Assembly: GCA_029261925.1 (NCBI GenBank)
Contig: JAJDAJ010000035.1
Coordinates: 1-64,000, forward strand
Direction: 5' to 3'
DNA: 64,000 nt
From: Deltaproteobacteria bacterium
GTDB lineage: Bacteria; Myxococcota_A; UBA9160; SZUA-336
Shown here piece by piece: positions 1 to 12,246 of this stretch (positions are counted from its first letter, which is position 1; every line of letters starts with the position of its first letter). The notes beneath the pieces are model-generated. The model saw nothing but the letters and a program-made list of their open reading frames with translations. It was not told the origin of the DNA and ran no database searches. Made by a program: the position numbers and the translations under genes.

Positions 1-162
1 GCCCGCCGTCTCGAAGCTCTGCGCGGGCGCCACCTCGTCGGCCCCGTCCCACCGACCAGAACCGGGGTTTCGGGTGTCCTCGGGGGTCAGGACCGCTTCC
101 GGGGAACGGGCCGCGCGGCGATAAGAGAGCGAGCCGGTACCCCCGGCAGGAACATGCACCAC
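1..162 (-). CDS. possible partial gene at window edge, unknown function
   Basis: A minus-strand frame stays open from a possible GTG start at 162 to the window edge (about 54 codons). The first residues are hydrophobic (LLVVHVPAG with further upstream codons), followed by an Arg/Pro/Asp-rich stretch. It is divergent from the gene at 236. I do not recognise it. The frame could be open by chance in this GC-rich DNA, so this is a weak call. Confidence 0.25.
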   Translation of the reverse strand, partial: MVHVPAGGTGSLSYRRAARSPEAVLTPEDTRNPGSGRWDGADEVAPAQSFETAG

Positions 163-222
163 GAGCAGAGCGACTCGCCGCGCGGCCCGATCCCCGGAAG
201 CGGACCCCCTCCACCGGTCGGA

Positions 223-228
223 TAGAAT
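223..228 (+). promoter_or_regulatory. -10 box TAGAAT, probable leaderless promoter
   Basis: TAGAAT lies 7 nt before the ATG at 236, with no Shine-Dalgarno between. Transcription would then begin at or next to the start codon. No convincing -35 is visible. The same arrangement recurs at other genes in this window. Confidence 0.4.
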
Positions 229-235
229 CCCCGGG

Positions 236-664
236 ATGGACCCCACCAAGTTCGAGGCGCTGGCCCAGGATCTGGCGCGGCTGCAGTCCGATCTGCCCGG
301 GCAGCTGGCCGACGTCCGGGCCGCGGCCGAGGAGCTGCGCAAGCGAGCCCACGAGTGCGTGGAGGCGTTCTGTCGCCGTGCCCGGGAGCTGGGGGCGCAC
401 CAGCTCGAGCACGTGGAGGTCTCGACGGTGGGGCCCGACGACAAGCACGTGGACTGCGTGCAGTTCAGCGTCGCGCGCGGGCGCACGGCGCTGCTCTGCG
501 TGGCGATCGCCGACGGGGTCGGGGGCAAGGTGCGCCTGGTCGGGCCGTTCAGGCAGGGCAAGGTCGAGGGGCCATGTGGCGACTATCCGCTGAGCGGCGC
601 CGAGGTCGAGGCGGGTCTGGAGCAGCGCATGCTCGATCTGCTGAGAGCGGCGTCGTCGGCCTGA
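236..664 (+). CDS. hypothetical protein, coiled-coil N-terminus
   Basis: 142 aa, not recognised. Residues 1-60 are a predicted amphipathic helix rich in Ala, Glu, Arg and Leu. Residues 65-120 look like a small beta-rich domain (VSTVGPDDK, QFSVARGRTALLCVAIADGVGGKV). No signal peptide or membrane segment, so probably cytoplasmic. ATG at 236 is chosen because of the -10 box just upstream. It lies 19 nt before the glutamate-cysteine ligase gene and may be cotranscribed with it. Confidence 0.6.
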   Translation: MDPTKFEALAQDLARLQSDLPGQLADVRAAAEELRKRAHECVEAFCRRARELGAHQLEHVEVSTVGPDDKHVDCVQFSVARGRTALLCVAIADGVGGKVRLVGPFRQGKVEGPCGDYPLSGAEVEAGLEQRMLDLLRAASSA

Positions 665-683
665 GGCGCGGCGGAGAACACCC

Positions 684-2060
684 TTGACCCTGACGCGCGA
701 AGATCCCGAGCTGGCCGCGCCGCTGCGCGAGCACGCCCAGCTGATCGACTTCTTCCGCGCGGGCGAGAAGCCGCGGGAGCGCTGGCGCGTGGGTACGGAG
801 CACGAGAAGCTCGGGCTGTACTCGGAGTCGCTCCAGCCGGTCCCGTACGGCGGCGATCGCGGCATCCGTGCGCTGCTCGAGATCCTGGAGCGCGAGCATG
901 GCTTCGCGCCGCTGCGAGACGGCGGCAATCTCGTGGGGCTCGAGCGCGACGGCGCCAGCATCACGCTCGAGCCGGGCGGACAGCTGGAGCTCTCGGGCGC
1001 GCCGCTGCAGACGCTGCACGAGACCTGCCGCGAGTTCAACGAGCACCTGGCGCTGCTCAAGCACGTCTCGCAGCGACTCGGCATCGTCTGGCTCGGCGTG
1101 GGCCTGCATCCCTTCGTGGGCATCGACGAGGCGCCGCGCATGCCGCGCGGGCGCTACACGATCATGCGCGACTACCTCGGCGCGCGCGACGAGCTGGGTC
1201 TGCACATGATGCACATGACCGCGGGCGTGCAGGCGAACTTCGACTTCTCGTCCGAGGCCGACATGGCGCGCAAGCTGCGCGTGGCGCTGGCGCTCGGACC
1301 GCTGTCGACCGCACTATGGGCGAACTCGAGCGTGGCGCTCGGCGAGCCCAGCGGCTTCGAGTCGAGGCGCGCTCACATCTGGCGCTACACCGATCCCGAC
1401 CGCTGCGGGCTGCTGCCGTTCGCCTTCGACGACGGCTGGGGCGAGGGCGAGGCCTACGAGCGCTACGCGCAGTGGGCGCTCGACGTCCCCATGTTCTTCA
1501 TCGTCCGGGACGGCGAGCACCTGCCGCTGGGCGGTCTGAGCTTCCGCAGCTACATGCGCGACGGCTTCGAGGGGCACGCGCCGACGGTCGCCGACTGGAA
1601 CCTGCACCTGACGACGCTGTTCCCCGAGGCGCGGATCAAGCGGATCCTGGAGGTGCGCGGTGCCGACGCCGTGCCCCCGGGCCTGGTCTGTGCGCTGCCC
1701 GCGTTCTGGAAGGGGCTGCTCTACGACGAGGCGGCGCTGAGCGCCGCCGAGCAGCGCGTGGCCGCGTGGAGCCACGCCGAGGTCGATGCGCTGCACCGCG
1801 AGGTGGCGCGAGCCGGGCTCAAGGCCCAGGCGCCCGACGTGCCCCTGCTGGCCCTGGCACGAGAGATCACCGACCTCTCTGCAGCCGGTCTGAGGCGCAT
1901 TGGCGCCCGGAACAGCCGGGGGGAGGACGAGTCGCTCTTCCTCGATCCCGTCTTCGAGATCATCGAGCGCGGCACCTCGCCGGCCCGGGACCTGCTGGAG
2001 CGCTGGGACGGCACCGGGAGCCGCCGCGCCGAGATGCTGGTGGAGCACTCGCGCTACTGA
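684..2060 (+). CDS. gshA: glutamate-cysteine ligase (plant/alphaproteobacterial type)
   Basis: Ligates glutamate and cysteine with ATP, the first step of glutathione synthesis in the cytoplasm. The 458-aa length and the motifs EHEKLGLY, PYGGDRGIRALLE, GGQLELSGAPL and the HMMHMTAGVQANFDF stretch match the GCS2 / plant-type family rather than the E. coli GshA family. TTG at 684 is the start; GGAG at 673-676 is well spaced for it. No glutathione synthetase gene is in the window. The C-terminal region is intact. Confidence 0.9.
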   Translation: MTLTREDPELAAPLREHAQLIDFFRAGEKPRERWRVGTEHEKLGLYSESLQPVPYGGDRGIRALLEILEREHGFAPLRDGGNLVGLERDGASITLEPGGQLELSGAPLQTLHETCREFNEHLALLKHVSQRLGIVWLGVGLHPFVGIDEAPRMPRGRYTIMRDYLGARDELGLHMMHMTAGVQANFDFSSEADMARKLRVALALGPLSTALWANSSVALGEPSGFESRRAHIWRYTDPDRCGLLPFAFDDGWGEGEAYERYAQWALDVPMFFIVRDGEHLPLGGLSFRSYMRDGFEGHAPTVADWNLHLTTLFPEARIKRILEVRGADAVPPGLVCALPAFWKGLLYDEAALSAAEQRVAAWSHAEVDALHREVARAGLKAQAPDVPLLALAREITDLSAAGLRRIGARNSRGEDESLFLDPVFEIIERGTSPARDLLERWDGTGSRRAEMLVEHSRY

Positions 2061-2124
2061 GGCGCCCGCCCCCCGGGGTAAACAGCCTGCCTTTCCGGAT
2101 AGTTCGAAGCCCGGAGCGGGCGCA

Positions 2125-2152
2125 TTGACCGGCCCCCGGCGGTGCGTAGAGT
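2125..2152 (+). promoter_or_regulatory. lon promoter, leaderless
   Basis: TTGACC (2125-2130), 16-bp spacer, TAGAGT (2147-2152), then 8 nt to the GTG start of lon at 2161. This is the best complete sigma-70-like promoter in the window and puts the predicted transcript start at or near the start codon. No Shine-Dalgarno is present. Confidence 0.55.
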
Positions 2153-2160
2153 ACGCGGCT

Positions 2161-4518
<2,358 letters not shown>

Positions 4519-4522
4519 GCAG

Positions 4523-5659
4523 ATGGGCGACGACGCACGGGTCGTCCGCACCGACGCCCCGCCTGCGAGCGAGCTGCTGCGCCTGGCGCGCAGCGACCGG
4601 GCGGCGGCGCGGGCGCGCCTGCGCGAGATGAGCGACGTGCAGCAGGCCGAGGCCTGTCGCGAGCTGCGGGCCGAGGCGCGTGCCGGGCTGCTCGACCTGC
4701 TCGAGCACCCCGAGCGCGTGGTGCCCCTGCTGCCCGAGGCCGAGCTGGTGCACACGATCCGCGGCAGCGGCATGAGCGAGGCCGCCTGGCTGCTGGAGCT
4801 GGCGACCCCCGAGCAGCGCCACGCCTGCTTCGATCTGGACTGCTGGCAGAGCTCGCGTCTCGAGCTGGAGCGAGCGTCGGAGTGGATCGATGCCCTGATC
4901 GAGGCGGGCCGGCCGACGCTCGTGCGCGCGCTCGAGGAGATCGACCTCGAGGTCCTGCTGCTGACCCTGAGCGCGCAGACCGACGTGGTGATCGTGGGCA
5001 AGGAGGACATCCCGCCCGACGGCTACTTCACTGCCGACGGGGTCGTGTACTGGCGCGTCGACGAGGATCGCTCCCCGCACCAGGTGCATGAGATCGCGCA
5101 CGCCGCGTTCGCCGAGGCCCCCTCGTTCTACTGGCGCCTGACCTACGGGATGCTCTTCGAGCCGCCTGCCGAGACCGAGGAGTACGCCCTGCGCTGGCGC
5201 ACGCGGCGGCTGAACGACCTGGGCTTCCCGGAGCGCGACGACGCCATGCGCGTCTACCGCCCACTGCAGCCCGCGAAGGTCGAGGACTTCGGCACGGTCG
5301 AGGTGGGAGGCGACGGGCTGCAGGCCAGCTTCGGGGTGCCGCGGCAGCTCGGAGGCAGCCGCCTGGCCGAGGCGCTCGAGCAGATGGACCCCGCGGTCGC
5401 GGCGGACCGCGTCGGCCAGGTGCTCTCGGTGGCCAACTGGATCGCGATCGCCGACGACCTGCGGCTCTCGGAGCCGGGATCGATCCCGCGCGCGCTGCGC
5501 AAGGCGGTCGCCGGCATCGATCGCGGACTCGCCGAGCTGTCGAGCATGCGGGGCCAGCCGTCGGGCGAGGTGCTGGCGCGGACGCGGGTGATGGATCTGT
5601 TCCGGGTCGGGGCGACTCTCGAGCCGGAGCTGCGTTCCCGCGAGGTCGTTCCGGACTGA
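4523..5659 (+). CDS. DUF6178 family protein
   Basis: 378 aa. The pattern LLELATPEQRHACFDLDCW ... ERASEWIDALIEAG ... ALEEIDLEVLLLTL followed by a GYFTADGVVYW segment resembles the DUF6178 family found mainly in deltaproteobacteria; its function is unknown. No signal peptide or transmembrane segment. It starts 4 nt after the lon stop, so it is probably cotranscribed with lon. The middle (about residues 175-205) contains HQVHEIAHAAF, an HExxHA-like arrangement (HEIAHA), which could be coincidental. Confidence 0.7.
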   Translation: MGDDARVVRTDAPPASELLRLARSDRAAARARLREMSDVQQAEACRELRAEARAGLLDLLEHPERVVPLLPEAELVHTIRGSGMSEAAWLLELATPEQRHACFDLDCWQSSRLELERASEWIDALIEAGRPTLVRALEEIDLEVLLLTLSAQTDVVIVGKEDIPPDGYFTADGVVYWRVDEDRSPHQVHEIAHAAFAEAPSFYWRLTYGMLFEPPAETEEYALRWRTRRLNDLGFPERDDAMRVYRPLQPAKVEDFGTVEVGGDGLQASFGVPRQLGGSRLAEALEQMDPAVAADRVGQVLSVANWIAIADDLRLSEPGSIPRALRKAVAGIDRGLAELSSMRGQPSGEVLARTRVMDLFRVGATLEPELRSREVVPD

Positions 5660-5680
5660 GCGGGCTCCTGGTTCGAGGTC

Positions 5681-5796
5681 GGGCCCAGCGGGAGGCTGCC
5701 CTGGCCGGCGAAGCGCTCTTCTCGTGGTGTGAGTTCCTTCCGGGGTGTACCGGCTCGCTTTCTGATCGCCGGCCAGGGCAGCCTCCCGCCGGGCCC
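5681..5796. repeat. 31-bp imperfect inverted repeat, 54-bp loop
   Basis: Arms at 5681-5711 and 5766-5796 are reverse complements with one mismatch. Pairing can continue after a short bulge through AAGCG (5711-5715) and CGCTT (5756-5760). It lies in the 287-bp gap between the DUF6178 gene and the convergent SIMPL gene. It may be a bidirectional terminator without T-run, or a small mobile hairpin element. The rest of this gap holds a G10 tract (5863-5872) and no visible gene. Confidence 0.7.
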
Positions 5797-5946
5797 TGGA
5801 ACGCAGGTGGTCCCGGGGCGTGGGTGGGGCTGTTCGTTCGCGTCCCCGGGCCTCCAGCCTGCGGGGGGGGGGCGTCGCCTGCGCTGTGCCTTGGCGGTGG
5901 GGTCGCGGTGGCGGTGGTGCGGCCGGTGAGGTCCTGACAGTCGGGG

Positions 5947-6675
5947 CTATCTGAGCTCGATGGTGGCGCTGGCGGTGACGGTGACGGTGCTGGTGCCTCC
6001 CTCGACGGCGGGGGGAGGGGCGGACTCGGCGCTGGCCAGGCGGGCGGCGTGCATCCGTACGGGCATGGGTGGGGGGCTGCTGGTGTGGATGTCCAGGCGA
6101 GCCAGCTCGTGGCTGCGGGCGCCGAGGGCGTCGCGGATCAGGCTGGCACGCGCCTGGTAGCCGGCGATGACCTGTGCGATCAGCCCGTCCTCGACCTCAC
6201 GACGGGTCGCGTCGGAGACGGAGAACTCCAGCGAGGCGAGCTGGAGCTTCTCCTGGAGCGCCCCGACCAGCGCGGTCACGCGCTCGACCGCGCCGCTGCT
6301 CAGGATCAGCTCCTGGCTCGCGGTCCAGCCTGTGATCCGCTGGCGCTCCCGCACGGGGTTCGTGCGGTACTGCCCGCTCCGGACCTCGACCTGCTCGACG
6401 GCCCTGGCGCGCTCCAGCGCCCAGCTCATGTCCGCGTTCACGCGCCCGGCGAGGCGCGCGGGGTCGACGTCGTCGTGGGTGACGCGCATGATTGCGGTCA
6501 CGCGATCGTTGTCGACCTGGCTCGTGCGCTCGACCTGGAAGGCGATGCGACGCATGGGCTCGGGGGTATCGTCGGCGCAGGCGGGCAGCGCGAGGCCCAG
6601 GGGCGCGGCCAGGGCGAGCGCGGCGGACAGGATCGCGGCGTGTGTGGGCGACGGAGTGGACGGAGTGAGCGGCAT
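5947..6675 (-). CDS. SIMPL (DUF541) domain periplasmic protein
   Basis: 242 aa. A signal peptide occupies about residues 1-32 (AAILSAALALAAPLGLALPACA), possibly a lipoprotein since a Cys follows LPA. The mature part has the SIMPL pattern: MRVTHDDVDPARLAGRVNADMSWAL, a repeated beta-alpha unit, and the ending TSTVTVTASATIELR. ATG at 6675 is supported by GGAGGTG at 6681-6687. The family is periplasmic or outer-membrane associated; its role is not established. It is divergent from the membrane protein at 6722. Confidence 0.8.
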   Translation of the reverse strand: MPLTPSTPSPTHAAILSAALALAAPLGLALPACADDTPEPMRRIAFQVERTSQVDNDRVTAIMRVTHDDVDPARLAGRVNADMSWALERARAVEQVEVRSGQYRTNPVRERQRITGWTASQELILSSGAVERVTALVGALQEKLQLASLEFSVSDATRREVEDGLIAQVIAGYQARASLIRDALGARSHELARLDIHTSSPPPMPVRMHAARLASAESAPPPAVEGGTSTVTVTASATIELR

Positions 6676-6721
6676 CGAGACACCTCCAGCGGTCCAGAAT
6701 AGCCTCGGTCCCGCGGCGCGC

Positions 6722-7078
6722 GTGGCCCTGTGGCTGCTGTTCGGGCTCGCCAGCGCGGCCTTCATCCAGCTGGTGGGGATGGCACAGACGCGGACCGCGG
6801 CGCTCGACCGTCTGCTGCTGGGCCTGAGCGGGGGTGCGCTGCTGACCGCCGCGGTATGGATCGCGATGCTGGGGATCCGCCGCAGCAAGGGCTGGCGCTG
6901 GGCCATGCTCGGCGGCATGTGGATCCCGTACGTCAACTTCGTGATCGCGGGCCTGTACGTGCGGCGCTACTGGAGCGAGGATGGCCGCGGCCCCGGCTGG
7001 CTGGCGCTCGGCGGGCTCGCGGTCCAGGCACTCGCCAGCGTCCGCATGCTGCTGGCCGCGCCGCCGCCACCGGTCTGA
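6722..7078 (+). CDS. small integral membrane protein, unknown function
   Basis: 118 aa with three or four hydrophobic segments: about 2-25, 38-60, 68-85 and 98-115. The basic loop RRSKGWRW lies between the second and third. I do not recognise a family. GTG at 6722 places the first membrane helix at the very N-terminus; a GTG at 6665 would add 19 hydrophilic residues but would run through the divergent gene's ribosome binding site. It is convergent with the NUDIX gene, 6 nt apart. Confidence 0.6.
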   Translation: MALWLLFGLASAAFIQLVGMAQTRTAALDRLLLGLSGGALLTAAVWIAMLGIRRSKGWRWAMLGGMWIPYVNFVIAGLYVRRYWSEDGRGPGWLALGGLAVQALASVRMLLAAPPPPV

Positions 7079-7084
7079 CGCGGC

Positions 7085-7747
7085 TCAGCGCCTGCGCAGC
7101 GACTGCGGGTACTCCTGGCTCGCGGGCAGCCGCGCATCGAAGAGGCCGGCCAGGATCTCGCAGATCCGGTAGGTCATCCCCCAGACCTTGTAGCCCTCGT
7201 ACACGAAGGCCGGGAATCGCCCGCCGAAGCCCGGCGTGGAGAGCTCGTACGAGGCCGCCGACTGCTCGTGCAGGATCCAGTCGAGCGGCACCCAGACCGT
7301 CGATGCCACCTCGTGGTTGTGGTCCACGGTGGGCCGCTCGGTCAGCGTGTACACGAAGGGCGTCACGGTGATCAGCGCCACGTCGGGCACGCGCTCGCGC
7401 ATGCTCGCGTTGCTCATGTCGTCGAGCGTTCCGACGGGCCCGGGCAGCTGGATCCCGACCTCCTCGTGGGTCTCGCGTGCCGCGGTCATCCACAGGCCGT
7501 GATCGCTCGGCTCGCGCCGGCCCCCCGGGAAGGCCATCTGGCCCGACCAGGGATCGCCCTCGTGGCGGGCGCGCTCGATGAACAGGAGCTCGGGGACCTC
7601 GCCCTCGTGCGGCGCGCTGAGGATCAGCGAGACCGCGGCCTGCGTGCGCGGATCGTCGTCGGGCGGGGGCTCGCGCCGGGACCGGTGTCCCGTCAGGCGC
7701 TCGCGGATCTCGCCCAGGGCGGGCGCTCGCTGGGACGGCTCACTCAC
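7085..7747 (-). CDS. NUDIX hydrolase, CoA pyrophosphatase type
   Basis: 220 aa. The NUDIX box is visible as GGRREP-x8-AARETHEEVGI (about residues 74-98), and GQMAFPGGRREPSD plus the downstream VTPFVY and VWVPLDWIL segments match the NudL / CoA-diphosphatase subfamily. These cytoplasmic enzymes cleave CoA or its derivatives to phosphopantetheine and 3',5'-ADP. GTG at 7747 is preceded by TAGCAT 6 nt upstream, with no Shine-Dalgarno. It is divergent from surE. Confidence 0.85.
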   Translation of the reverse strand: MSEPSQRAPALGEIRERLTGHRSRREPPPDDDPRTQAAVSLILSAPHEGEVPELLFIERARHEGDPWSGQMAFPGGRREPSDHGLWMTAARETHEEVGIQLPGPVGTLDDMSNASMRERVPDVALITVTPFVYTLTERPTVDHNHEVASTVWVPLDWILHEQSAASYELSTPGFGGRFPAFVYEGYKVWGMTYRICEILAGLFDARLPASQEYPQSLRRR

Positions 7748-7753
7748 GCCGAC

Positions 7754-7778
7754 ATGCTACCGGGATGCCGGCTATCCT
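7754..7778. promoter_or_regulatory. divergent leaderless -10 boxes (NUDIX / surE)
   Basis: On the minus strand TAGCAT (7754-7759) is 6 nt before the NUDIX GTG at 7747. On the plus strand TATCCT (7773-7778) is 8 nt before the surE GTG at 7787. Neither gene has a Shine-Dalgarno, and the 39-bp gap leaves no room for leaders. Confidence 0.4.
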
Positions 7779-7786
7779 GCCTCGCT

Positions 7787-8575
7787 GTGGGATACGTGCT
7801 GGTCACCAACGACGACGGCGTCGACTCTCCGGCCCTGCTGCCGCTGGTGCGCGCGCTGCGCCCGCTCGCGGACGTCCGCGTGGTGGTGCCCGACGGCGAG
7901 CGCAGCTGGATCGGCAAGGCGATCTCGCGCTGGGAAGAGCTGCACGTCAAGCGCATCGATCGCGACGGGATCGAGATCTTCGCGGTCAGCGGCTACCCCG
8001 CGGACTGCACGAACCTGGGCGTGCACTCGCTCTTCGACGAGCGACCGGAGATGGTCGTGTCGGGCGTCAACATCGGGCTGAACATCGGACTGGGCTTCTT
8101 CCTGTCGAGCGGCACCGTCGGCGCGGCCATGGAGGGCTGGATCACCGGCGTGCCGGCGATCGCGCTCTCGACCGGGCAGCCCGATGACGACCGCCACTGG
8201 AAGAGCGATCAGGCCGTCGCCGCGACTCTCTGGGAGCGCGCTGCCCGGCTGTCCGCGTCGATCGTCGCCGACGTGCGCGAGGCCGGCTTCCCCGAGGGTG
8301 TCGATCTGCTGAGCGTGAACTTCCCGATCGATGCCGACGAGCGCTCGCCGCGCGTCGTGACCGGCCTGGCACCGGTGGGCTACGGGCGCCTGTTCCACCG
8401 CCGCGACGGCGACGTGTTCGTGCACGACTTCGACGGCGCCTTCCGCAACGAGCGCGCCGTGGGCGAGAGCACCGACGTGTCGGCGGTGCGCTCCGGTCAG
8501 GTGTCGATCACGCCCGTTCGCCTGGCGCATACCGCGCCGCTCGACCCCGCGCTGCGCGCGCGCCTCGAGCGCTGA
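7787..8575 (+). CDS. surE: 5'/3'-nucleotidase SurE
   Basis: 262-aa cytoplasmic metal-dependent nucleoside monophosphatase. It opens with the SurE signature VLVTNDDGVDSPAL (metal-binding Asp pair) and continues with VVPDGERSWIGKAIS, SGYPADCTNLGVHSLF, VSGVNIGLNIG and SSGTVGAAMEG. All conserved blocks are present and in order. GTG 7787 begins one residue before the conserved first strand and follows a -10 box, so longer in-frame versions are rejected. Confidence 0.93.
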   Translation: MGYVLVTNDDGVDSPALLPLVRALRPLADVRVVVPDGERSWIGKAISRWEELHVKRIDRDGIEIFAVSGYPADCTNLGVHSLFDERPEMVVSGVNIGLNIGLGFFLSSGTVGAAMEGWITGVPAIALSTGQPDDDRHWKSDQAVAATLWERAARLSASIVADVREAGFPEGVDLLSVNFPIDADERSPRVVTGLAPVGYGRLFHRRDGDVFVHDFDGAFRNERAVGESTDVSAVRSGQVSITPVRLAHTAPLDPALRARLER

Positions 8576-8583
8576 GGTGCGCG

Positions 8584-10461
<1,878 letters not shown>

Positions 10462-10702
10462 CGAGGAATCCTTCCGGGCGGGCCGCCTCGACCCCGCGGT
10501 GCCCGACGCCGTCCGGGAGCCCGGGTGCGTCGGCCGCGGCGTCGGGCTGGTGCCCCACCGAGGTGCAGGGAATCCGCGGCAGAGTGCCCGGATTCGAAAT
10601 GAGCGTGCCGGGGCCCCTGCGCATCCTGGAGGAAGGCAGCGGGCCGCGGGACGGAGGAACCATTCGCGGCGAGCGATCCAGTAAGATGGGACTCGTCCTT
10701 GC

Positions 10703-12139
10703 GTGGATGGTTGTGCGGAGACCGTAGTGGACGACCGCAGCCCGGTCAATGAACAGCTCCGACGCCTCCCCCCTGTGGACAGGCTCGTGGAAAGGGCCGC
10801 CACTGGTACGGATTTGCCCCGCTGGGCGCTGCTCGCGTCGGCTCGCGACGGTCTTGGCGCGGCCCGCGACGGGCTCCGCGAGGGCTCCGGTCCGGTGGTG
10901 ATCGACCTCGAGGCGCTCACCGCCCGCGTGCGCGAGGGCGCGCGACGCCGTGTGGCGGCGTTCCCGCGCCGCGTTCTCAACGCCACCGGGGTGGTGCTGC
11001 ACACCAACCTGGGCCGGGCGCCGCTGGCGCCCGGGGCCCTCGAGGCCGCGACCGAGGCGGCTGTCGGCTACTCCGACCTGGAGCTGGACCTGGCCAGCGG
11101 CCGGCGCGGCTCGCGCGGAACCCGGATCTCGGAGCTGCTCTGCGCACTCTCGGGCGCCCAGGACGCGCTGGTGGTCAATAACGCCGCCGGTGCGCTGCTG
11201 CTCGCGGTCGACAGCCTGGCGGCCGGGCGTGAGGTCGTGCTCTCTCGCGGCGAGCTGGTGGAGATCGGCGGGTCGTTCCGCATGCCCGACATCCTGGGTG
11301 CCAGCCGGGCCCGTCTGCGGGAGATCGGTACGACCAATCGGACGCATGCTGTCGACTACGAGCGCGCCCTCGGTCCGGATACCGGCCTGCTGCTGAAGGT
11401 GCATCGCTCGAACTTCCGCATGGAGGGATTCACCGCCGAGGTCGGCATCGCGGAGCTCGCGGGGATCGCGCGCCGTGCGGGCGTGCCCCTGGTGGAGGAC
11501 CGCGGCAGCGGCAGCCTGATCGACCTGCGCGCACACGGGCTGCCCGAGCCCCCGGTGCAGGCGGGCCTGGACGACGGTGCCGACGTGGTCGTGTTCAGCG
11601 GCGACAAGCTGCTCGGCGGACCCCAGGCGGGGATCGCGCTCGGTCGCCGCGAGCCGATCGAGCGCATGCGCCGCAGCCCGCTCGCGCGCGCGCTGCGCGT
11701 GGACAAGCTGACCCTGGCGGCCCTGGGCTGGACGCTGCGCGCGCTGGCGGAGGGGCGCGAGCGCGAGATCCCGGTCCTGCGCATGCTCCTGGCCAGTCCT
11801 GACGAGCTGGCGCCGCGAGCAGAGCGAATCGCGGGGGGCCTGCGCGCCGCCGGCTGGCCGGGCGCCCGCGTCGAGACCGTGGGCGCGGCGGTCGGAGGCG
11901 GGAGCCTGCCCCAGCACGAGCTCCCCGGCCCGGTGGTCTGCCTGGACCTGGACGAGCGTCGCGCCGGCGTGCTCGCCGCCAGGCTGCGTCGCGCGGATCC
12001 CCCGCTGCTCGTGCGCGTGCGGCGCGGCGTGGTCCACGTCGATCCGCGCACGCTCGACGACGAGGACGTCGAGCCGCTGCTCCGCGCCTTCGAGGCGGCG
12101 TCACACGACGGTGTCGAGACGGGCGAGCCCGGCTCCTGA
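10703..12139 (+). CDS. selA: L-seryl-tRNA(Sec) selenium transferase SelA
   Basis: 478-aa PLP enzyme that converts seryl-tRNA(Sec) to selenocysteinyl-tRNA(Sec) with selenophosphate. Seen: N-terminal LPPVDRLVE, RRVLNATGVVLHTNLGRAPL, SDLELDLASGRRGSR, a GTTNRTH block, and the PLP lysine about residue 302 in FSGDKLLGGPQAG. Full length. A -10-like TAAGAT (10682-10687) is 15 nt upstream of GTG 10703; a second GTG at 10727 is possible. selB, selD and a tRNA-Sec gene, often nearby, are not in the window. Divergent from the RNase gene. Confidence 0.93.
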   Translation: MDGCAETVVDDRSPVNEQLRRLPPVDRLVERAATGTDLPRWALLASARDGLGAARDGLREGSGPVVIDLEALTARVREGARRRVAAFPRRVLNATGVVLHTNLGRAPLAPGALEAATEAAVGYSDLELDLASGRRGSRGTRISELLCALSGAQDALVVNNAAGALLLAVDSLAAGREVVLSRGELVEIGGSFRMPDILGASRARLREIGTTNRTHAVDYERALGPDTGLLLKVHRSNFRMEGFTAEVGIAELAGIARRAGVPLVEDRGSGSLIDLRAHGLPEPPVQAGLDDGADVVVFSGDKLLGGPQAGIALGRREPIERMRRSPLARALRVDKLTLAALGWTLRALAEGREREIPVLRMLLASPDELAPRAERIAGGLRAAGWPGARVETVGAAVGGGSLPQHELPGPVVCLDLDERRAGVLAARLRRADPPLLVRVRRGVVHVDPRTLDDEDVEPLLRAFEAASHDGVETGEPGS

Positions 12140-12246
12140 CCTCGTACCCGGCCGGGCCCCGGCGCGTCAGCAGCGTACAGCTGTGGCGTGTCACGCCCGG
12201 GCGCGGCATGATTAGCTGGAGTGGGGGCTCTTCCAGGCGATCTGCG

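Noticed and set aside
5170..5230. HEIAHA in the DUF6178 protein as a metalloprotease motif (actual codons near 5088-5105)
   Set aside because: HExxH needs a second His; the pattern here is HEIAHA within a non-protease family and no further zinc ligand is evident.
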